From: Sulfurimonas sp. hsl 1-7
GTDB lineage: Bacteria > Campylobacterota > Campylobacteria > Campylobacterales > Sulfurimonadaceae
Reading direction: 5' to 3'
NCBI RefSeq assembly: GCF_030577135.1
Contig: NZ_JAUIRR010000001.1
Location: 535,560 to 599,559 of the forward strand
DNA: 64,000 nucleotides
The position numbers and the translations under genes are program-made. Under the pieces are notes generated by a model. The model was not told the DNA's origin, ran no database searches, and saw only the letters and a program-made list of their open reading frames with translations. Position 1 is the stretch's first letter, and each line of letters opens with the position of its first letter. Of this stretch, positions 15,632 through 26,903 are shown in pieces.

Positions 15632-16804
15632 TTATTCTCCTTTCGCTGCTGCTACTGCTTTTGCAGCACCATCTGCTAAATCATCAGCTGCAATAACATT
15701 ATCGATGTTTGCATTTCTTAATATCTCTGCTGCTTCCGCTGCATTTGTACCGTCAAGACGAACAATAACCGGTACATGTACATCAGTAAGTTTAGTAGCT
15801 TCTAAGATACCGTTTGCAATACGGTCACATCTAACGATACCACCGAAAATATTTACAAAGATAGCTTTTACATTTGGATTTTTAAGAATAATCTCAAAAC
15901 CTTTTGCAACAGTCTCAGCGTTAGCCGAACCACCAACGTCAAGGAAGTTTGCAGGTGTACCACCCATATAGTTAATTGTATCCATAGTACCCATAGCAAG
16001 ACCTGCACCGTTTACCATACAACCGATTTCACCATCAAGAGATACATAAGAAAGACCGTAACGGCTAGCTTCTCTCTCATCAGGATCCTCTTCAGAGATA
16101 TCACGCATATCTTCGATATCCGGGTGACGTCCAAGAGCAGAGTCATCAAATCCCATTTTACCGTCAAGTGCTAAGAATTCACCTGCACCAGTTTTAATAA
16201 GTGGATTGATCTCGATCATCTCAGCATCATTGTCCATATACACGTTGTATAAAGCTTTTGCAAATTTTAAAAAGTTCTTTTGCTCAACGCTGTCAGTGAT
16301 ACCTAAACCGAATAATAATTCTCTACCATGGAAACCTTGAAAACCGATAGCTGGATCAACTGCAACTTTTACAATTTTTTCCGGAGTCTCTTCAGCTACT
16401 TTTTCAATCTCCATACCACCTTCAGTAGAAGCCATGATTACAGGCATCTCTTTAGCACGGTCAAGTACTACACCAAGATATAACTCATCTTTAATGTCAG
16501 CACCCTCTTCGATGTAAACTTTTTGAACCAGTTTACCCTCTGGTCCAGTTTGGTGAGTTACTAATTGCATACCTAAAATTTCAGAAGCTAAAGTTTTTAC
16601 TTCTTCTAAAGACTTAGCAAGTTTTACACCACCGCCAAGACCACGTCCACCAGCGTGAATTTGAGCCTTAACAACCCAAATATTTCCACCAAGTTCTTGT
16701 GCATTTAAAAAAGCTTGTTCAGGCGTGTTTGCCACTATACCTCTTGGTGTTGGTACACCATATTTAGCAAAAATTTGTTTTGCTTGATATTCATGTATAT
16801 TCAT
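15632..16804 (-). CDS. sucC: Succinyl-CoA synthetase, beta subunit
   Basis: The 390-residue beta subunit has the ATP-grasp domain (MNIHEYQAKQIFAKYGVPTPRG; KAQIHAGGRGLGGGVKLA; EINPLIKTGAGEFLALDGK) and the C-terminal CoA-ligase domain (NFLDVGGSANAETVAKGFEI; FVNIFGGIVRCDRIANGI). It partners SucD. It lies 27 bp downstream of fumC on the same strand, so fumC-sucC-sucD form one run. AGGAGA precedes the ATG. Confidence 0.95.
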   Translation of the reverse strand: MNIHEYQAKQIFAKYGVPTPRGIVANTPEQAFLNAQELGGNIWVVKAQIHAGGRGLGGGVKLAKSLEEVKTLASEILGMQLVTHQTGPEGKLVQKVYIEEGADIKDELYLGVVLDRAKEMPVIMASTEGGMEIEKVAEETPEKIVKVAVDPAIGFQGFHGRELLFGLGITDSVEQKNFLKFAKALYNVYMDNDAEMIEINPLIKTGAGEFLALDGKMGFDDSALGRHPDIEDMRDISEEDPDEREASRYGLSYVSLDGEIGCMVNGAGLAMGTMDTINYMGGTPANFLDVGGSANAETVAKGFEIILKNPNVKAIFVNIFGGIVRCDRIANGILEATKLTDVHVPVIVRLDGTNAAEAAEILRNANIDNVIAADDLADGAAKAVAAAKGE

Positions 16805-16831
16805 TTATTCTCCTTGTTTTAAAGTGGACGT

Positions 16832-18223
16832 CTACGCTTTTGGCGCAATCATCTCTTCTGGTTTTACATATTCATCAAACTGCTCTGCAGTTAAAAGACC
16901 AAGCTCAATAGCCGTAGCTTTTAGAGTTGAGTTGTTCTTGTGTGCAGTTTTTGCAATTTTTGCTGCATTTTCATAACCGATATATGGGTTAAGTGCAGTA
17001 ACTAACATAAGTGAGTCATGTAAGAAATGATCAATTTTTGCTTCATTTGGCATAATTCCAACTGCAGCATTGTCATTAAATGAAACGATAGAATCACTTA
17101 AAAGTCTTACTGATTGTAAGAAGTTGTAAGCGATTACCGGTTTAAATACGTTTAACTCAAAGTTCCCTTGAGATGCAGCAAAACCGATAGTTGCATCGTT
17201 ACCCATTACCTGACAAGTAACCATAGTTACCGCTTCAGATTGAGTCGGGTTTACTTTACCAGGCATAATTGACGAACCAGGCTCATTTTCAGGAATAGAG
17301 ATCTCACCAAGACCACATCTAGGACCTGAAGCTAACCATCTAACATCATTAGCAATTTTCATCATATCAGCAGCTAAAGCTTTTAATGCACCGTGAGCGA
17401 ATACAAGTGCATCATGAGAAGTTAAAGCATGAAATTTATTTGGAGCTGTAATAAAATCATGACCAGTTAACTCTGAAAGTTTTTTAGCTACTCTTTCACC
17501 TAATTCAGGGTGAGCATTAAGACCTGTACCAACAGCTGTACCGCCAAGTGCTAGCTCACGAACTGCTTCTAATGAATCTTTAGCCATCTTTTCAGACTTA
17601 GCAAGCATCTCTACCCATCCGCTGATCTCTTGACCAAGTGTAAGTGGAGTAGCATCTTGAAGGTGTGTACGACCTATTTTTACGATCGAGCTAAACGCTT
17701 CAGATTTTGCTTGTAATGTTGCTTTTAATTTAGCGATAGCCGGTAAAAGTCTCTCTTCAACTGCAATAACAGAAGCTACGTGTAAAGCTGTCGGGTACGT
17801 ATCGTTTGAACTTTGAGATTTATTTACATCATCATTTGGATGTACTAATTTCTCTTTTCTAAAGTCACCGCCTAAAATTTCAGTAGCACGGTTTGCAAGA
17901 ACTTCATTATTGTTCATGTTTGATTGCGTACCTGAACCTGTTTGCCATACAACAAGAGGATAGTTTCCATCAAGTTTTCCAGCAAGCATATCATCAGCAG
18001 CTTGTGCGATAGCATCAGCTTTTGCAGCATCAAGTTTTCCAAGATCTTTGTTTACTAAAGCTACTGCTTTTTTAAGATATGAGAATGCTCTTGTAATCTC
18101 ATACGGCATTGTTTCTTCGCCGATTTTAAAGTTTTGAATAGATCTTTGTGTTTGTGCAGCCCAGTAAGCGTCTACCGGAACTTGCATTTCACCCATTGTA
18201 TCTTTTTCTATACGTGTACTCAT
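16832..18223 (-). CDS. fumC: Class II fumarate hydratase
   Basis: At 463 residues this matches class II fumarase, an iron-free tetramer that interconverts malate and fumarate. The family signature [13 protein letters not shown] is at about residue 315. [14 protein letters not shown] and [16 protein letters not shown], which line the active site, are intact, and His in GRTHLQD is conserved. It is 6 bp downstream of mdh, placing two successive steps of the (reductive) TCA cycle together. Confidence 0.95.
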   Translation of the reverse strand: MSTRIEKDTMGEMQVPVDAYWAAQTQRSIQNFKIGEETMPYEITRAFSYLKKAVALVNKDLGKLDAAKADAIAQAADDMLAGKLDGNYPLVVWQTGSGTQSNMNNNEVLANRATEILGGDFRKEKLVHPNDDVNKSQSSNDTYPTALHVASVIAVEERLLPAIAKLKATLQAKSEAFSSIVKIGRTHLQDATPLTLGQEISGWVEMLAKSEKMAKDSLEAVRELALGGTAVGTGLNAHPELGERVAKKLSELTGHDFITAPNKFHALTSHDALVFAHGALKALAADMMKIANDVRWLASGPRCGLGEISIPENEPGSSIMPGKVNPTQSEAVTMVTCQVMGNDATIGFAASQGNFELNVFKPVIAYNFLQSVRLLSDSIVSFNDNAAVGIMPNEAKIDHFLHDSLMLVTALNPYIGYENAAKIAKTAHKNNSTLKATAIELGLLTAEQFDEYVKPEEMIAPKA

Positions 18224-18229
18224 TAGTTA

Positions 18230-19186
18230 TTATTTCCCTTCAAAAAAGTTATTTTTATTTAAAGTATCAATTAGCGTTTGTACTGAATCGCAAGATTTTT
18301 TGAACATTGCTTTCTCTTTTTCATCTAAAGTTACTTCAATAATTTTTTCTGCACCTTTAGCTCCAAGCATAACAGGCACACCAGATACAACATCGTTATA
18401 TCCGTATTCACCGTCAAGATACACTGCACATGGATGGATCTGTTTTGTATCTTTTAAAATTGCTTCTACCATAATAGCTGTAGATTTCGCCGGAGCATAG
18501 TATGCTGAACCAGTTTTTAAATAACCTACGATCTCAGCACCACCGTGACGAGTTCTATCTACAATCTCATCAATCTCATCTGAACTTAATACATCTGAAA
18601 GAGGTACACCAGCAACAGTTGAGTATCTTGGTAACGGAACCATGTCATCACCGTGACCACCCATAACTGAAGCACGAATTTGTCCTCCACCGTATCCAAG
18701 TTTTTCTTGAATAAACGCTGCCATTCTTGAACTATCTAAAATACCAGCCATTCCAATTACGCGGCTTCTGTCAAAACCACTCTCTTTTAATGCTACATAT
18801 GTCATTGCATCTAACGGATTAGATACCATGATAATTACTGCATTTGGAGAATATTTTGCTATTCCTTGAATAACATCCTTTGTGATATTTGCATTAATCA
18901 TAAGTAGATCATCTCTACTCATTCCAGGAAGTCTTGGGCTTCCTGCAGTTACAACTACTACATCACAATCAACTAGATCTGACATCTCTTCTGCAACACT
19001 AACAACTGTATGACTTCTTACAGCCGATGCAGCTTGAGACATATCTAGAGCTTTACCTTTAGCTACTTCAATCTTATTGTCACGTAAGATTATTTCATGA
19101 CAAGATCCAAGCATTGCAAGAGAGTAAGCTACTGTTGCTCCAACATTACCAGCTCCTACTATTCCTACTCTTTTACCTTGATTCAT
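18230..19186 (-). CDS. mdh: Malate dehydrogenase (LDH-like type)
   Basis: The 318-residue protein belongs to the LDH-like malate dehydrogenases. The NAD-binding loop is [19 protein letters not shown]. The substrate loop [14 protein letters not shown] has Arg where lactate dehydrogenases have Gln, which selects the dicarboxylic acid. [11 protein letters not shown] carries the catalytic His. It interconverts oxaloacetate and malate with NAD(H). It heads the mdh-fumC-sucCD-oor run, about 200 bp after the icd terminator region. Confidence 0.93.
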   Translation of the reverse strand: MNQGKRVGIVGAGNVGATVAYSLAMLGSCHEIILRDNKIEVAKGKALDMSQAASAVRSHTVVSVAEEMSDLVDCDVVVVTAGSPRLPGMSRDDLLMINANITKDVIQGIAKYSPNAVIIMVSNPLDAMTYVALKESGFDRSRVIGMAGILDSSRMAAFIQEKLGYGGGQIRASVMGGHGDDMVPLPRYSTVAGVPLSDVLSSDEIDEIVDRTRHGGAEIVGYLKTGSAYYAPAKSTAIMVEAILKDTKQIHPCAVYLDGEYGYNDVVSGVPVMLGAKGAEKIIEVTLDEKEKAMFKKSCDSVQTLIDTLNKNNFFEGK

Positions 19187-19282
19187 TTACGCTCCTTGAT
19201 ATTATTTACTATGACACACATTTAGATACACTTAAACAATATGTGCGAACACACAACACTTAAGTATACTACGTGCCATATT

Positions 19283-19368
19283 AAGGTGAGGTTATTTTTC
19301 ACCTTTTATATAAAACAACCTTCGGTGTTTCATATAAAAAGTGAAAGCTACATGCAAAAAGCATGTAG
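19283..19368 (-). terminator. Hairpins in the icd-mdh gap, including the icd terminator
   Basis: A perfect 8-bp stem CTACATGC/GCATGTAG (19348-19368) begins 16 bp after the icd stop on the minus strand and is soon followed by a run of five T. A second hairpin, AAGGTGA/TCACCTT (19283-19305), lies nearer mdh. The first is the likely icd terminator. The second could attenuate read-through into mdh. Confidence 0.6.
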
Positions 19369-19383
19369 TTTTCTCAAACGATA

Positions 19384-21558
19384 TTATATAGCGTCAATAA
19401 TAGCGTTTAATGTAGCAGATGGACGCATTGCAGCTTCAGCTTTAGCATCATCTGGATGGTAGTAACCACCGATATCTTGAGCTTTACCTTCAACAGCCAT
19501 AAGCTCTTCCATAATTTTTGCTTCATTTTCAGTTAATGCAGCAGCAACCGGAGCAAATTTAGCAGCTAATTCAGCGTTGTCAGATTTAGCAAGAGCTTCT
19601 GCCCAGTATTGAGCTACATAGAAGTGAGAAGCTTTGTTATCTGGCTCACCAGCTTTTCTACCTGGAGCTTTATTGTTTCCAAGGTAACCGTCATTTGCAA
19701 CATCTAATGCAGCAGTAACAGCAGCTAATTTATCAGAGTTATGTTTTTGAGCAATAAATCTTAAAGACTCAGCAAGTGCTAAGAACTCACCAAGTGAATC
19801 CCAACGTAAGTGACCCTCTTTTAAGAATTGTTCAACGTGTTTTGGAGCAGAACCACCAGCACCTGTTTCATATAATCCACCACCAGCTAATAATGGTACG
19901 ATTGATAACATTTTTGCAGATGTTCCAAGCTCTAAAATTGGATACATATCAGTTAAGTGGTCACGTAAAACGTTACCAGTTACAGCGATAGTATTTTCAC
20001 CTCTACGGATACGCTCATTTGTAAAACGTGTAGCAGATGTGATATCCATAATTTGAATATCTAAACCATCAGTATCTAACTCTGCAAGGTATTTGTTTAC
20101 TTTTTTGATCATTTCAGCATCGTGTGCACGGTTTTCATCTAACCAGAATACTGCTGGATAACCTTCAATACGAGTTCTTTCAACTGTTAAACGAACCCAG
20201 TCTTTGATTGGGATATCTTTAGCACGAGACATACGCCAAATATCACCAGCTTCACAGTCAAAGCTCATTAATTCTGTACCGTCTTCAGCAGTTACAGTTA
20301 CTTTACCAGCTTCTTTAAGTTCGAAAGTTGTTGGGTGAGAACCGTATTCTTCAGCTTTTTGAGCCATAAGACCGATATTTTGCATAGTACCCATAGTTGT
20401 TACATCGTATTGACCGTTTTTAACACAATCAGCTACCATTTCAGCATGGAACATTGCATAAGTAGAATCTGGAATAACAGCTAAAGTTTCTAAAGCATCA
20501 CCGTTACGATCCCATTGTTTACCACCTTCACGAACAACAACCGGCATAGACGCATCGATAATGATGTCGTTTGAAGCGTTGAAGTTTGTAGTACCTTTAT
20601 CAGAGTCAACCATAGCAATTTTTGGAGCATCAGCTTCTACAACTGCTTGGAAAGCTGCTTTGATCTCAGCTTCTTGAGCATGACCAGCGATTTTTTTCTC
20701 TAAGTCTGACATACCAAGGTTAGGATTTACACCTAATTCTTTGAAAAGATCAGCATATTTAGTGAAAACTTCTTCGAAGAAAATTTCAAAACCGTGACCA
20801 AACATAATTGGATCAGAGATTTTCATCATAGTAGCTTTTAAGTGAACTGACCAGATAAGACCTTCAGCTTTTGCTTCATCGATAGTTTTTCTATAGAATG
20901 CACGTAATGCTGCAACAGACATGAAAGTACCGTCAAGGATTTCACCCTCTAATGCATCGATAGTTTTAAGTTCTTTACCATTTAAAGCGATAGTAACTTT
21001 TTGTGTTTTATCCATAGTAACAGATTTCTCATTACCATAGAAGTCACCGTTTCCAGCCATGTGAGCTACACGAGCTTTAGAGTTTTCAGCATACGCTTTA
21101 AGTCTATGTGGATTGTTTTGAGCGAATTTTTTAACTGCTTTCGCCGCACGACGATCTGAGTTACCTTCACGTAAAACAGGGTTAACAGCTGAACCTAAAC
21201 AAACACTATATTTAGCTTGAATTTCTTCTTCTTCAGCATTTGCTGGATTTTCAGGGTAGTTAGGAATATCATAACCTTGCCCTTGAAGTTCAGCAATACA
21301 ATCTTTTAACTGACCTACAGAAGCAGAAACATTTGGAAGTTTAATAATGTTTGCATCATCTTGAAGTACAACTTCACCAAGTTTAGATAATTCATCTTCT
21401 GCTAGACCCATTGCAGCAAGCACACGACCTGCAAGAGAAATATCACTAGTAACTACTTCTACACCAGCTTCTTTTGTGAAAGCATTAACTATTGGTAATA
21501 GAGAATAAGTAGCTAAAGCCGGAGCTTCATCAATTTTTGACCAAATAATTTTTGACAT
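19384..21558 (-). CDS. icd: Monomeric NADP-dependent isocitrate dehydrogenase
   Basis: The 724-residue length and start ([22 protein letters not shown]) identify the monomeric type of isocitrate dehydrogenase, unrelated in size to the 45-kDa dimeric form. [22 protein letters not shown] and [12 protein letters not shown] are characteristic blocks, and KMSD-type residues in [14 protein letters not shown] line the active site. It interconverts isocitrate and 2-oxoglutarate + CO2 with NADP(H), the carboxylating step next to OorDABC in the reverse cycle. It is separately transcribed from mdh, judging by the strong hairpins downstream. Confidence 0.95.
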   Translation of the reverse strand: MSKIIWSKIDEAPALATYSLLPIVNAFTKEAGVEVVTSDISLAGRVLAAMGLAEDELSKLGEVVLQDDANIIKLPNVSASVGQLKDCIAELQGQGYDIPNYPENPANAEEEEIQAKYSVCLGSAVNPVLREGNSDRRAAKAVKKFAQNNPHRLKAYAENSKARVAHMAGNGDFYGNEKSVTMDKTQKVTIALNGKELKTIDALEGEILDGTFMSVAALRAFYRKTIDEAKAEGLIWSVHLKATMMKISDPIMFGHGFEIFFEEVFTKYADLFKELGVNPNLGMSDLEKKIAGHAQEAEIKAAFQAVVEADAPKIAMVDSDKGTTNFNASNDIIIDASMPVVVREGGKQWDRNGDALETLAVIPDSTYAMFHAEMVADCVKNGQYDVTTMGTMQNIGLMAQKAEEYGSHPTTFELKEAGKVTVTAEDGTELMSFDCEAGDIWRMSRAKDIPIKDWVRLTVERTRIEGYPAVFWLDENRAHDAEMIKKVNKYLAELDTDGLDIQIMDITSATRFTNERIRRGENTIAVTGNVLRDHLTDMYPILELGTSAKMLSIVPLLAGGGLYETGAGGSAPKHVEQFLKEGHLRWDSLGEFLALAESLRFIAQKHNSDKLAAVTAALDVANDGYLGNNKAPGRKAGEPDNKASHFYVAQYWAEALAKSDNAELAAKFAPVAAALTENEAKIMEELMAVEGKAQDIGGYYHPDDAKAEAAMRPSATLNAIIDAI

Positions 21559-21680
21559 ATCATGTCCTTGTGTTTATTTTAATCCACATATCTTATGGAT
21601 TTTACAAGTTTAATGATAGCACTAAGATTGGCAATTTGTGTAAAGCTTCAAAAAACATTGCGGTTTATTTTCAAAATGTT

Positions 21681-22628
21681 TCATTTTGTAGCATTATGTA
21701 TGTTACGTATGTGTGTAGAATAGTTACAACTAAAGTCATGAACCCCGTTTTTAGACTTCATAAAGTATAAATAGTTAGTTTTAGCAGGGAATATGGCTGC
21801 ACGTATTGCTTCGAAGCTTACATTGCAAATGGGAATTTTTGGAACACCTTTATGTATATAAGTGTTGTATAGAGACGTATCGTTTCTAATTCTACTCGGT
21901 GTTACTTTTAGGTGCGAGTACTTTCCGTAGTTTAAACTACCGTCCATTTGTAACTTCATTCCCCTCTTTAATCTATTGTATACTACAGAGCTTACTAAAG
22001 GCATCTCTTCATTATTTGCCGACTCTTTTTGTATCACTGATGCTATAGATAAATAATGAAACCATTTTTTTTCATTATATGTACCAAACACTTTGTAAGA
22101 ATACTCTTTCATCTTTTGAATTGAGAGTTTCAATAAAAGAGAGATCAGCTCCTTTTCTGTAATACCTATAGGGATCTTATAAGTATTTGGAACCAATATA
22201 CCCTCCTCTATAGGAGATTGTTTTAAAAACTCCTCTTCAAGCGTATTAAAATCCAATCCTAGATTCTCAGAGAGTTGTTGTAGAAATATATATGTAGTCT
22301 CACCCGGTATGAGTGTTACATTTTGTAGTGCCGCTTTTGCTTTTGTTAACTTATATAGAAAATCTGCTTTTGTATTTATAGTATCACCCATATCGATCCA
22401 GCCGCTTTGAGGTGAACCTATGATTCGTAACATATATGAATCAAGTTTTGAAATATCATAAGTGTTCTGGTGTAAATGTGATATAATTTGGTTTATAGAG
22501 CCCTTTGGTATATATAGCACTCTGGGCGTTTGAATAGGCTTGTTTAGGTAATAAATGAAAGATACAATAATAATTAATACTATATCTAAAATCCATTCTG
22601 CGATCATAAGCTTTCTATCTTTTGTCAT
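21681..22628 (-). CDS. mltG: Endolytic murein transglycosylase MltG
   Basis: The protein has one N-terminal membrane helix (MIAEWILDIVLIIIVSFIYYL) and a YceG/MltG domain in the periplasm. The catalytic Glu is in LSIASVIQKESANNEEMPLV, and YNRLKRGMKLQMDGSLNYG and SRIRNDTSLYNTYIHKGVP...I..S.EAIRAA follow as in the family. It cuts nascent glycan strands and so sets their length. ATG at 22628 follows AAGAG; a GTG two codons earlier is also possible. Its first 70-80 bp overlap the start of the divergent AsmA-like gene, a rare head-to-head overlap. Confidence 0.88.
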   Translation of the reverse strand: MTKDRKLMIAEWILDIVLIIIVSFIYYLNKPIQTPRVLYIPKGSINQIISHLHQNTYDISKLDSYMLRIIGSPQSGWIDMGDTINTKADFLYKLTKAKAALQNVTLIPGETTYIFLQQLSENLGLDFNTLEEEFLKQSPIEEGILVPNTYKIPIGITEKELISLLLKLSIQKMKEYSYKVFGTYNEKKWFHYLSIASVIQKESANNEEMPLVSSVVYNRLKRGMKLQMDGSLNYGKYSHLKVTPSRIRNDTSLYNTYIHKGVPKIPICNVSFEAIRAAIFPAKTNYLYFMKSKNGVHDFSCNYSTHIRNIHNATK

Positions 22629-25600
22629 TTTCACTCTTATATTTGTTTTTATAGTTCTTCAAAACGGTTTATACCTTGAAGACGTTTCGGTGTCAAATAT
22701 TAATATAAAAAAGCTTTATATAAAATGGGATCAGAGATTAAATCTTTATGTTGATCAACTGCAGATAGCTCCAAGCACGAAACAAAACACAGATTTCACT
22801 GCTAATGATGAGTTGACACGCTACACAAAAAACTTTTACCACCTTATCACTCTTTTTGATTCTATTGTTATCAGCCACTTACACTATAAAGAGTTCAAAG
22901 GTGAACTGCAGTACAAATTTAACAAACAATTACAAATAAAGCTTGATTCTGCAAATACGCATCTTAATGCCAATGTCTCTTTTAACGAAAAGTTGGCAAA
23001 TATACGCGTAAAAGAGTTTCAATCAAACAACTTTACAGCCAATGGAAATATTTATCTCAATATGTTTACATTAGATACATTTTCAAAAATGGATCTTCAT
23101 ATAAATAATGATGCAAATCTTACATTATATACATCTGCAAATACGTCACAACTAAAGTATAAACTCTTTTCTCATAATAAAATTCAGGACGTAAAGAAAA
23201 TAATCCACCAAATTCCGCTTCCTAAAGAGGTACACTACTGGGTTTTTGATGCTATTGAACTTGAAAACTTTGAGATCTACAGCCTCAACGGTTTTATAGA
23301 TTTTAGCGATCTGCCAAACGCTTACAAAAAGTTACATGTAACAGCCTCGGCAAATAAACTCAACTATACATACAATCCTAAACTTGATGCTGTACATACG
23401 GATCACACCGATTTAGAGTTTAAAGAGGGTGTTTTATACATCAGACCCAAAGAAGCACTCTCTTATAGTTTCGATATGCAAGAGAGTTGGCTTAAAATTG
23501 ATTTTACAAAGAAAGAGGAGCTCTTAACGCTCTTTCTAAAGTTTTCACCGCAACTCAATGATGATATTCTTACAGTATTAAAAACATACAAGATCTCTTT
23601 GCCTATGAAACAAAACTACGGTGCTGGTGTAGATACAAACTTAACCTTGGCAGTGGGGCTAAAATCTATAGATGTGGATGCAAAGGGAACTTTTTACAAT
23701 AAAAAAGGAAATTTTCATTATCTTGGTCAAGATATCGATATAAAGGATCTAAAACTCTCCCTTGATAACTACGACATAAAAGTAAAAGATATGTCTGCAA
23801 GCTATAAAAATATCATAGATGCAAAAGTAGATATTACATACAATGCAAAAGAGGCTAAAGGGGATGTTCAACTAAAAATCATTAAAGCACAACTGCAAAA
23901 GCAATTAAAACTTGCACAAAAGCCGCTTAATGCTACATACTATATAGATAAAAAACAAGACATACTTTCTATAGACAGTTCCTCTTGGCTCTATAACAAT
24001 ACACCGATCAAGATCGATAAGATAGATATGCCTTTAGATCTTAATAGTTTTCAACTCCATATACCAACCTCTTATTTCCGCGTCAAAGATATTTCAGACG
24101 GATTCTTTTCGGGAGATATCGATCTTAAAAAAATAATAGCTGATCTTGAGATCGATATTTTGAACTTTCAATATAACGGTATCAAATCTACACAGTCAAA
24201 TACGCCGTTTAAACTACAGTACAAAAATAACATTTTGACGATAAATGCCCTTGACGATATCTTTTTACAGGCAGTTAGCAGTGAACTAAAACTCTCAAAA
24301 CTGAGTTTGAAACTAGATGAGCAGAACCTTTATATAAAAAGTCCCCTCCTCTCTTTTGGGAAATTTACACAAGCAAGGGTAAATACAAAGTACGATCTAA
24401 CAACAAACAAAGCACATTTTAGTTTAAACGACTTAAGTATTAAAAACCCTAAAAACAATAAACTGATCTATAAAAATAACAAGGTGTTACTCAATGCCTC
24501 GATCAAAGATGACAAAATCCGCATAGCTTCAACAGAACTGCGCTCTACGTTTTATCTTGATAACGAACAGTGGTCACTTAGACTCCACTCATTAGAAAAT
24601 CTCTATAGAAAATCTGATCTTATGCAAAAGTATCATCTTACAAACGGTAGTGTAAAAATATATAAAAAGCTAAATGAGGAGATAACAAGGTTTAAAGCAC
24701 AGATTGACTATCCGTATAAACTACTATATGAAAACAATAAACCTGTGGATCTTTACAATATTGAAGGGAATTTGACAACTAATCAAAATGTTTATATTCA
24801 AGTAAACAACGCTGTAGATATAGCAGTTGAAGAGAATGTCAACATTAATATAGATAAGAGTAACATATCTTTACCTCAGACGATTGAGTTTCTTTCAAGT
24901 ATAGACAATAATGACTCTAACAACTCTAATGAGCCTGCACACATTAATATTACGGCATTAAACTCCAATATCTACCTTGGGGATAACAGATACGCTATAG
25001 CAGACGATCTAAAGATTCAGTACCATGATCATATTTTAACTGCCCAGCTCAAACATCTAAACGGTAAAGCAGGATTCAAACTCGAAAATAATCAGTTTCA
25101 TCTATATGGAGAAGGTTTTAACGATCAGTTTATGGATAAACTCTTTACGTTTTCAAAATTTAAAGATGGAACTTTCGATTTTAATGTAAATGGTTCTTTA
25201 GATAAATACAGCGGAGTTTTTTTGATCGAGAAAAGTACCCTGCTTGATTATGTACTGCTAAACAATGTACTGGCATTCATAAACACTGTCCCTTCACTGA
25301 TCACTTTTTCCGTGCCCGGTTACAGTCAAAACGGTTTATATATGAACCACTCATATTTGAAATTTGACTACGATAACGGGGAATATACGGTTAATGAGAT
25401 GTACATGGACTCAAAAGAGCTCAAGATATCTGCAAACGGAAAAGTGAATATTAAAAAAGACAGCGTAGATATGGAGATGAACCTGCAAACAGACCTTGCA
25501 AGTGACGTCTCACAGATACCGCTTGTAGGTTATATTATTTTTGACGGTAAGGCAATTTCGACAAGTGTGAAGATTACAGGGAAGTTAAGTGATCCGAAAA

Positions 25601-25689
25601 TCAATTCGGCGCTTGCAAAAGAGGTGATTGTTGCTCCTTTAAATATAATCAAAAGAACACTCAAACTCCCTTTTAAGATATTTGAATAG
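22555..25689 (+). CDS. AsmA-like / DUF3971-type large periplasmic protein
   Basis: A 1044-residue protein with one N-terminal membrane anchor (AIISFLSFVIFTLIFVFIVL) followed by a very long, beta-rich periplasmic region of repeated short strands. The C-terminus (SAKGKVNIKKDSVDMEMNLQ..., GYIIFDGKAISTSVKITGKLSDPKI, ending KLPFKIFE) matches the AsmA/YhdP/TamB group. Such proteins form beta grooves bridging inner and outer membranes and move phospholipid. The only ATG that keeps the anchor is at 22555, inside the mltG coding region, with a weak AGGT upstream. It converges with the LolC/E-like gene across an 11-bp gap and a shared hairpin. Confidence 0.8.
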   Translation: MKDTIIINTISKIHSAIISFLSFVIFTLIFVFIVLQNGLYLEDVSVSNINIKKLYIKWDQRLNLYVDQLQIAPSTKQNTDFTANDELTRYTKNFYHLITLFDSIVISHLHYKEFKGELQYKFNKQLQIKLDSANTHLNANVSFNEKLANIRVKEFQSNNFTANGNIYLNMFTLDTFSKMDLHINNDANLTLYTSANTSQLKYKLFSHNKIQDVKKIIHQIPLPKEVHYWVFDAIELENFEIYSLNGFIDFSDLPNAYKKLHVTASANKLNYTYNPKLDAVHTDHTDLEFKEGVLYIRPKEALSYSFDMQESWLKIDFTKKEELLTLFLKFSPQLNDDILTVLKTYKISLPMKQNYGAGVDTNLTLAVGLKSIDVDAKGTFYNKKGNFHYLGQDIDIKDLKLSLDNYDIKVKDMSASYKNIIDAKVDITYNAKEAKGDVQLKIIKAQLQKQLKLAQKPLNATYYIDKKQDILSIDSSSWLYNNTPIKIDKIDMPLDLNSFQLHIPTSYFRVKDISDGFFSGDIDLKKIIADLEIDILNFQYNGIKSTQSNTPFKLQYKNNILTINALDDIFLQAVSSELKLSKLSLKLDEQNLYIKSPLLSFGKFTQARVNTKYDLTTNKAHFSLNDLSIKNPKNNKLIYKNNKVLLNASIKDDKIRIASTELRSTFYLDNEQWSLRLHSLENLYRKSDLMQKYHLTNGSVKIYKKLNEEITRFKAQIDYPYKLLYENNKPVDLYNIEGNLTTNQNVYIQVNNAVDIAVEENVNINIDKSNISLPQTIEFLSSIDNNDSNNSNEPAHINITALNSNIYLGDNRYAIADDLKIQYHDHILTAQLKHLNGKAGFKLENNQFHLYGEGFNDQFMDKLFTFSKFKDGTFDFNVNGSLDKYSGVFLIEKSTLLDYVLLNNVLAFINTVPSLITFSVPGYSQNGLYMNHSYLKFDYDNGEYTVNEMYMDSKELKISANGKVNIKKDSVDMEMNLQTDLASDVSQIPLVGYIIFDGKAISTSVKITGKLSDPKINSALAKEVIVAPLNIIKRTLKLPFKIFE

Positions 25690-25706
25690 GTTTTAAAATC
25701 CTATTC
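25684..25706. terminator. Shared hairpin between convergent genes
   Basis: GAATAGG and CCTATTC arms flank an 8-bp AT loop (TTTTAAAA). The hairpin covers the stop codons of both the AsmA-like gene and the LolC/E-like gene, so it probably terminates both transcripts. Confidence 0.55.
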
Positions 25707-26903
25707 GTTACGCAGTACAGTTAAAATATCTACCTCGCTCGCTTTTTTAGCAGGATAGTAAGAAGATAATACAACAATTACAAACGCACCGGAAACGATC
25801 ATAAAAAAGTCGCTCATATTCAGATCAAGCGGAAGTGTTGCCGTTGGATAGACATCTTTTGGAAGATCGATAATATCAAACGTTCCAAGCACCCATATAC
25901 CGCTAAGACCTAAAACTACACCTGCGATAATTCCACTAATTCCTATCACTATACCTAAATATAAAAACACTTTTTTGATCTCTGCAGTTGTAGTACCGAG
26001 CGAAAGTAAAAGTGCTATCTCCCCTCTTCTGTTCATTACAGTCATAAGGAGTGATGAGATAATGTTGATTGATGCGATCAGGATGATAAGCATCAATACG
26101 ATAAATAAAGATGTTTTTTCCATCTCTAAAGCGGCAAAGAAGTTCACATTATCCTGCCACCACCCTTTTATGCTCACACTAACCGGTAACTCCTCTGCAA
26201 TACGTGCTATGTCCTCTCTAGGATGATCAGAGTAGATATGGATACCGTCGTACATGTCTGAAGGCATATGCAACAGTGTTTGCAGTGCTGCTAAAGATGT
26301 ATAGTGATACGCTTTGTCATACGCTGAAAGTCCTGAGTCAAATGTAGATTTTACACGAAATCTTTTGAGTTTCGGTGTAACGCTAAAACCACCCGGTTCG
26401 ACGTTTGTAAAGATATACATCAGTTTATCACCCTGAGAGAGCATATACTCCTCTTGCAGCGATTTGCCGACAATGACATCAAACTTGTTAAACTTTTGCT
26501 CTCCGATAGCTTTTTTAAGAACACTGTTTACATTTGCTTCATCTTGAAAATCAACACCGAATATATAGCCGCCCTCTAGCTTTGAACCGCTTTTTGAGAT
26601 CACTGCCGATTGTACATAGGGACTAAAATGTAAGTTTGGAAATTTTGATTCTAATTCAATGAGAAGATCTTGATTCACAGAACCGTAGAACTTTGGCAAG
26701 ACTGTTAAAGGATAGTTCATAATAGTGAGTTTCTTTTTAAACTCATTATCGAAGCCATTCATAAGTGCCATGGCAATAAGTAGTACCATAACACCTAAAG
26801 TGATACCTAAAAAAGCAAGCAGTGCAGAGATAAAGATAAAAGGTTGTTCTTTATCAAAGCGCAGGAACTTTTTTACTAGATATGTAACTAAATTCTTTTT
26901 CAA
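25701..26903 (-). CDS. LolC/LolE-like lipoprotein-releasing ABC permease
   Basis: The 400-residue protein has the MacB/FtsX-type layout: one membrane helix near the N-terminus (residues about 22-48), a large periplasmic domain and three C-terminal helices ([70 protein letters not shown]). LolC/E extracts mature lipoproteins from the inner membrane and hands them to LolA. LolA is encoded only 2.7 kb away, across secA. The ATG overlaps the secA stop by 4 bp, so it is translated with SecA. The cognate LolD ATPase is not in the window. Confidence 0.82.
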   Translation of the reverse strand: MKKNLVTYLVKKFLRFDKEQPFIFISALLAFLGITLGVMVLLIAMALMNGFDNEFKKKLTIMNYPLTVLPKFYGSVNQDLLIELESKFPNLHFSPYVQSAVISKSGSKLEGGYIFGVDFQDEANVNSVLKKAIGEQKFNKFDVIVGKSLQEEYMLSQGDKLMYIFTNVEPGGFSVTPKLKRFRVKSTFDSGLSAYDKAYHYTSLAALQTLLHMPSDMYDGIHIYSDHPREDIARIAEELPVSVSIKGWWQDNVNFFAALEMEKTSLFIVLMLIILIASINIISSLLMTVMNRRGEIALLLSLGTTTAEIKKVFLYLGIVIGISGIIAGVVLGLSGIWVLGTFDIIDLPKDVYPTATLPLDLNMSDFFMIVSGAFVIVVLSSYYPAKKASEVDILTVLRNE

